From Sphingomonas sp. SORGH_AS_0879 (GTDB taxonomy: Bacteria; Pseudomonadota; Alphaproteobacteria; Sphingomonadales; Sphingomonadaceae): a stretch of DNA of 64,000 nucleotides. Shown here one piece after another: positions 63,768 to 64,000 of the stretch (positions within the stretch are counted from its first letter, which is position 1; each line of letters begins with the position of its first letter). A model generated the notes under the pieces. It saw nothing but the letters and a program-made list of their open reading frames with translations. It had not been told where the DNA came from and did no database searches. Location: contig NZ_JAUTBJ010000002.1 in NCBI RefSeq assembly GCF_030819175.1, positions 4,148,978 through 4,212,977 on the forward strand, in the 5' to 3' direction. The translations under genes and the position numbers were made by a program.

Positions 63768-64000
63768 ATGAAGCCCATCATCCTGGCCGGTACGGCGCTG
63801 GCCGCTCTGGTCGCATCGCCCACTTGGGCAGCCGCGCCCGACGATTTGGACCGCCGCACGCCCGCCGAGGTGGAAGCCGACGAACAGCGCGAGATTCTGG
63901 TCGAGGGGCGACGGGATCAGGCATTCGTGGGCACCAAGACCGAAACGCCGCTGATCGAAGTGCCGCAACCGCTCACCGTCATCCCGGACGACGTCTATCT
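63768..64000 (+). CDS. TonB-dependent siderophore receptor, 5' end only
   Basis: The gene runs off the window after 77 codons. ATG 63,768 gives a signal peptide (KPIILAGTALAALVASPTWA), then an acidic N-terminal stretch, EILVEGRRD (TonB-box-like region) and TKTETPLIEVPQPLTVIPDD, the typical entry to the siderophore-receptor plug. A Fur-like box lies upstream. The remainder is outside the window. Confidence 0.82.
   Translation, partial: MKPIILAGTALAALVASPTWAAAPDDLDRRTPAEVEADEQREILVEGRRDQAFVGTKTETPLIEVPQPLTVIPDDVY

Overview
The window reads as GC-rich alphaproteobacterial chromosome, most likely a sphingomonad (Sphingomonas or a close relative). The reasons are several TonB-dependent receptors, short palindromic intergenic repeats of the kind common in sphingomonads, a cobalamin-riboswitch-controlled receptor, and the general gene content. 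This is inferred from gene content; there is no rRNA in the window.

Region 1 (about 1-33,000, minus strand) is a giant two-partner secretion / contact-dependent-inhibition-like locus. An outer-membrane transporter gene (tpsB, 31,210-32,947) overlaps by one base an exoprotein gene (tpsA, 11,043-31,210) that would encode about 6,720 residues. Both genes are broken by a one-base change in a G run (tpsB at 31,528-31,533; tpsA at 21,528-21,532). The TpsA tip is a His-Me/HNH-like nuclease followed by a DUF1851/Tdi1-like immunity gene. Downstream lies an array of promoterless orphan toxin-tip cassettes. Each carries a copy of the tpsA 3' region, a different toxin tip and an AT-rich immunity gene: an unrecognised tip (8,213-10,128), a cytidine-deaminase-like tip (5,030-7,735), a wrecked colicin-type HNH tip with an Im7/Im9-like immunity gene (4,227-4,653), and a truncated remnant (2,873-3,958). 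The shared segments are a mosaic, which points to recombination and toxin-tip switching. At the far left an IS407-type element splits a small membrane-protein gene and leaves a perfect 4-bp target duplication.

Region 2 (33,160-38,640) starts with a conserved small protein and tRNA-Thr(GGT). It continues as an accessory island: an IS2-type element inserted in an HTH-like gene (5-bp duplication GACTT), a DnaQ-like 3'-5' exonuclease (probably frameshifted at its start), two unrecognised genes and a stand-alone CHC2 zinc-finger protein.

Region 3 (38,807-64,000) is ordinary chromosome: a dicarboxylate/amino-acid:cation symporter, penicillin-binding protein 1A, a frameshifted SulP anion transporter, low-specificity threonine aldolase, a DMT permease, an NAD(P)-dependent epimerase-like protein, an M28 peptidase, aminopeptidase N, an esterase, CsaA, a glutathione S-transferase, then a cobalamin riboswitch - TonB receptor - PepSY membrane protein unit. 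Next come a TonB-dependent siderophore-type receptor behind a Fur-like box, a three-gene operon (DUF1349-like protein, maltose O-acetyltransferase-like protein, acyltransferase 3) divergent from a TetR regulator across a perfect 8-4-8 palindrome, and the start of another siderophore-type receptor behind a second Fur-like box.

At least four genes (tpsB, tpsA, sulP, the exonuclease) carry single-base frameshifts, three of them in G runs. Either this assembly has residual indel errors or these genes are decaying or switching; the sequence alone cannot decide.
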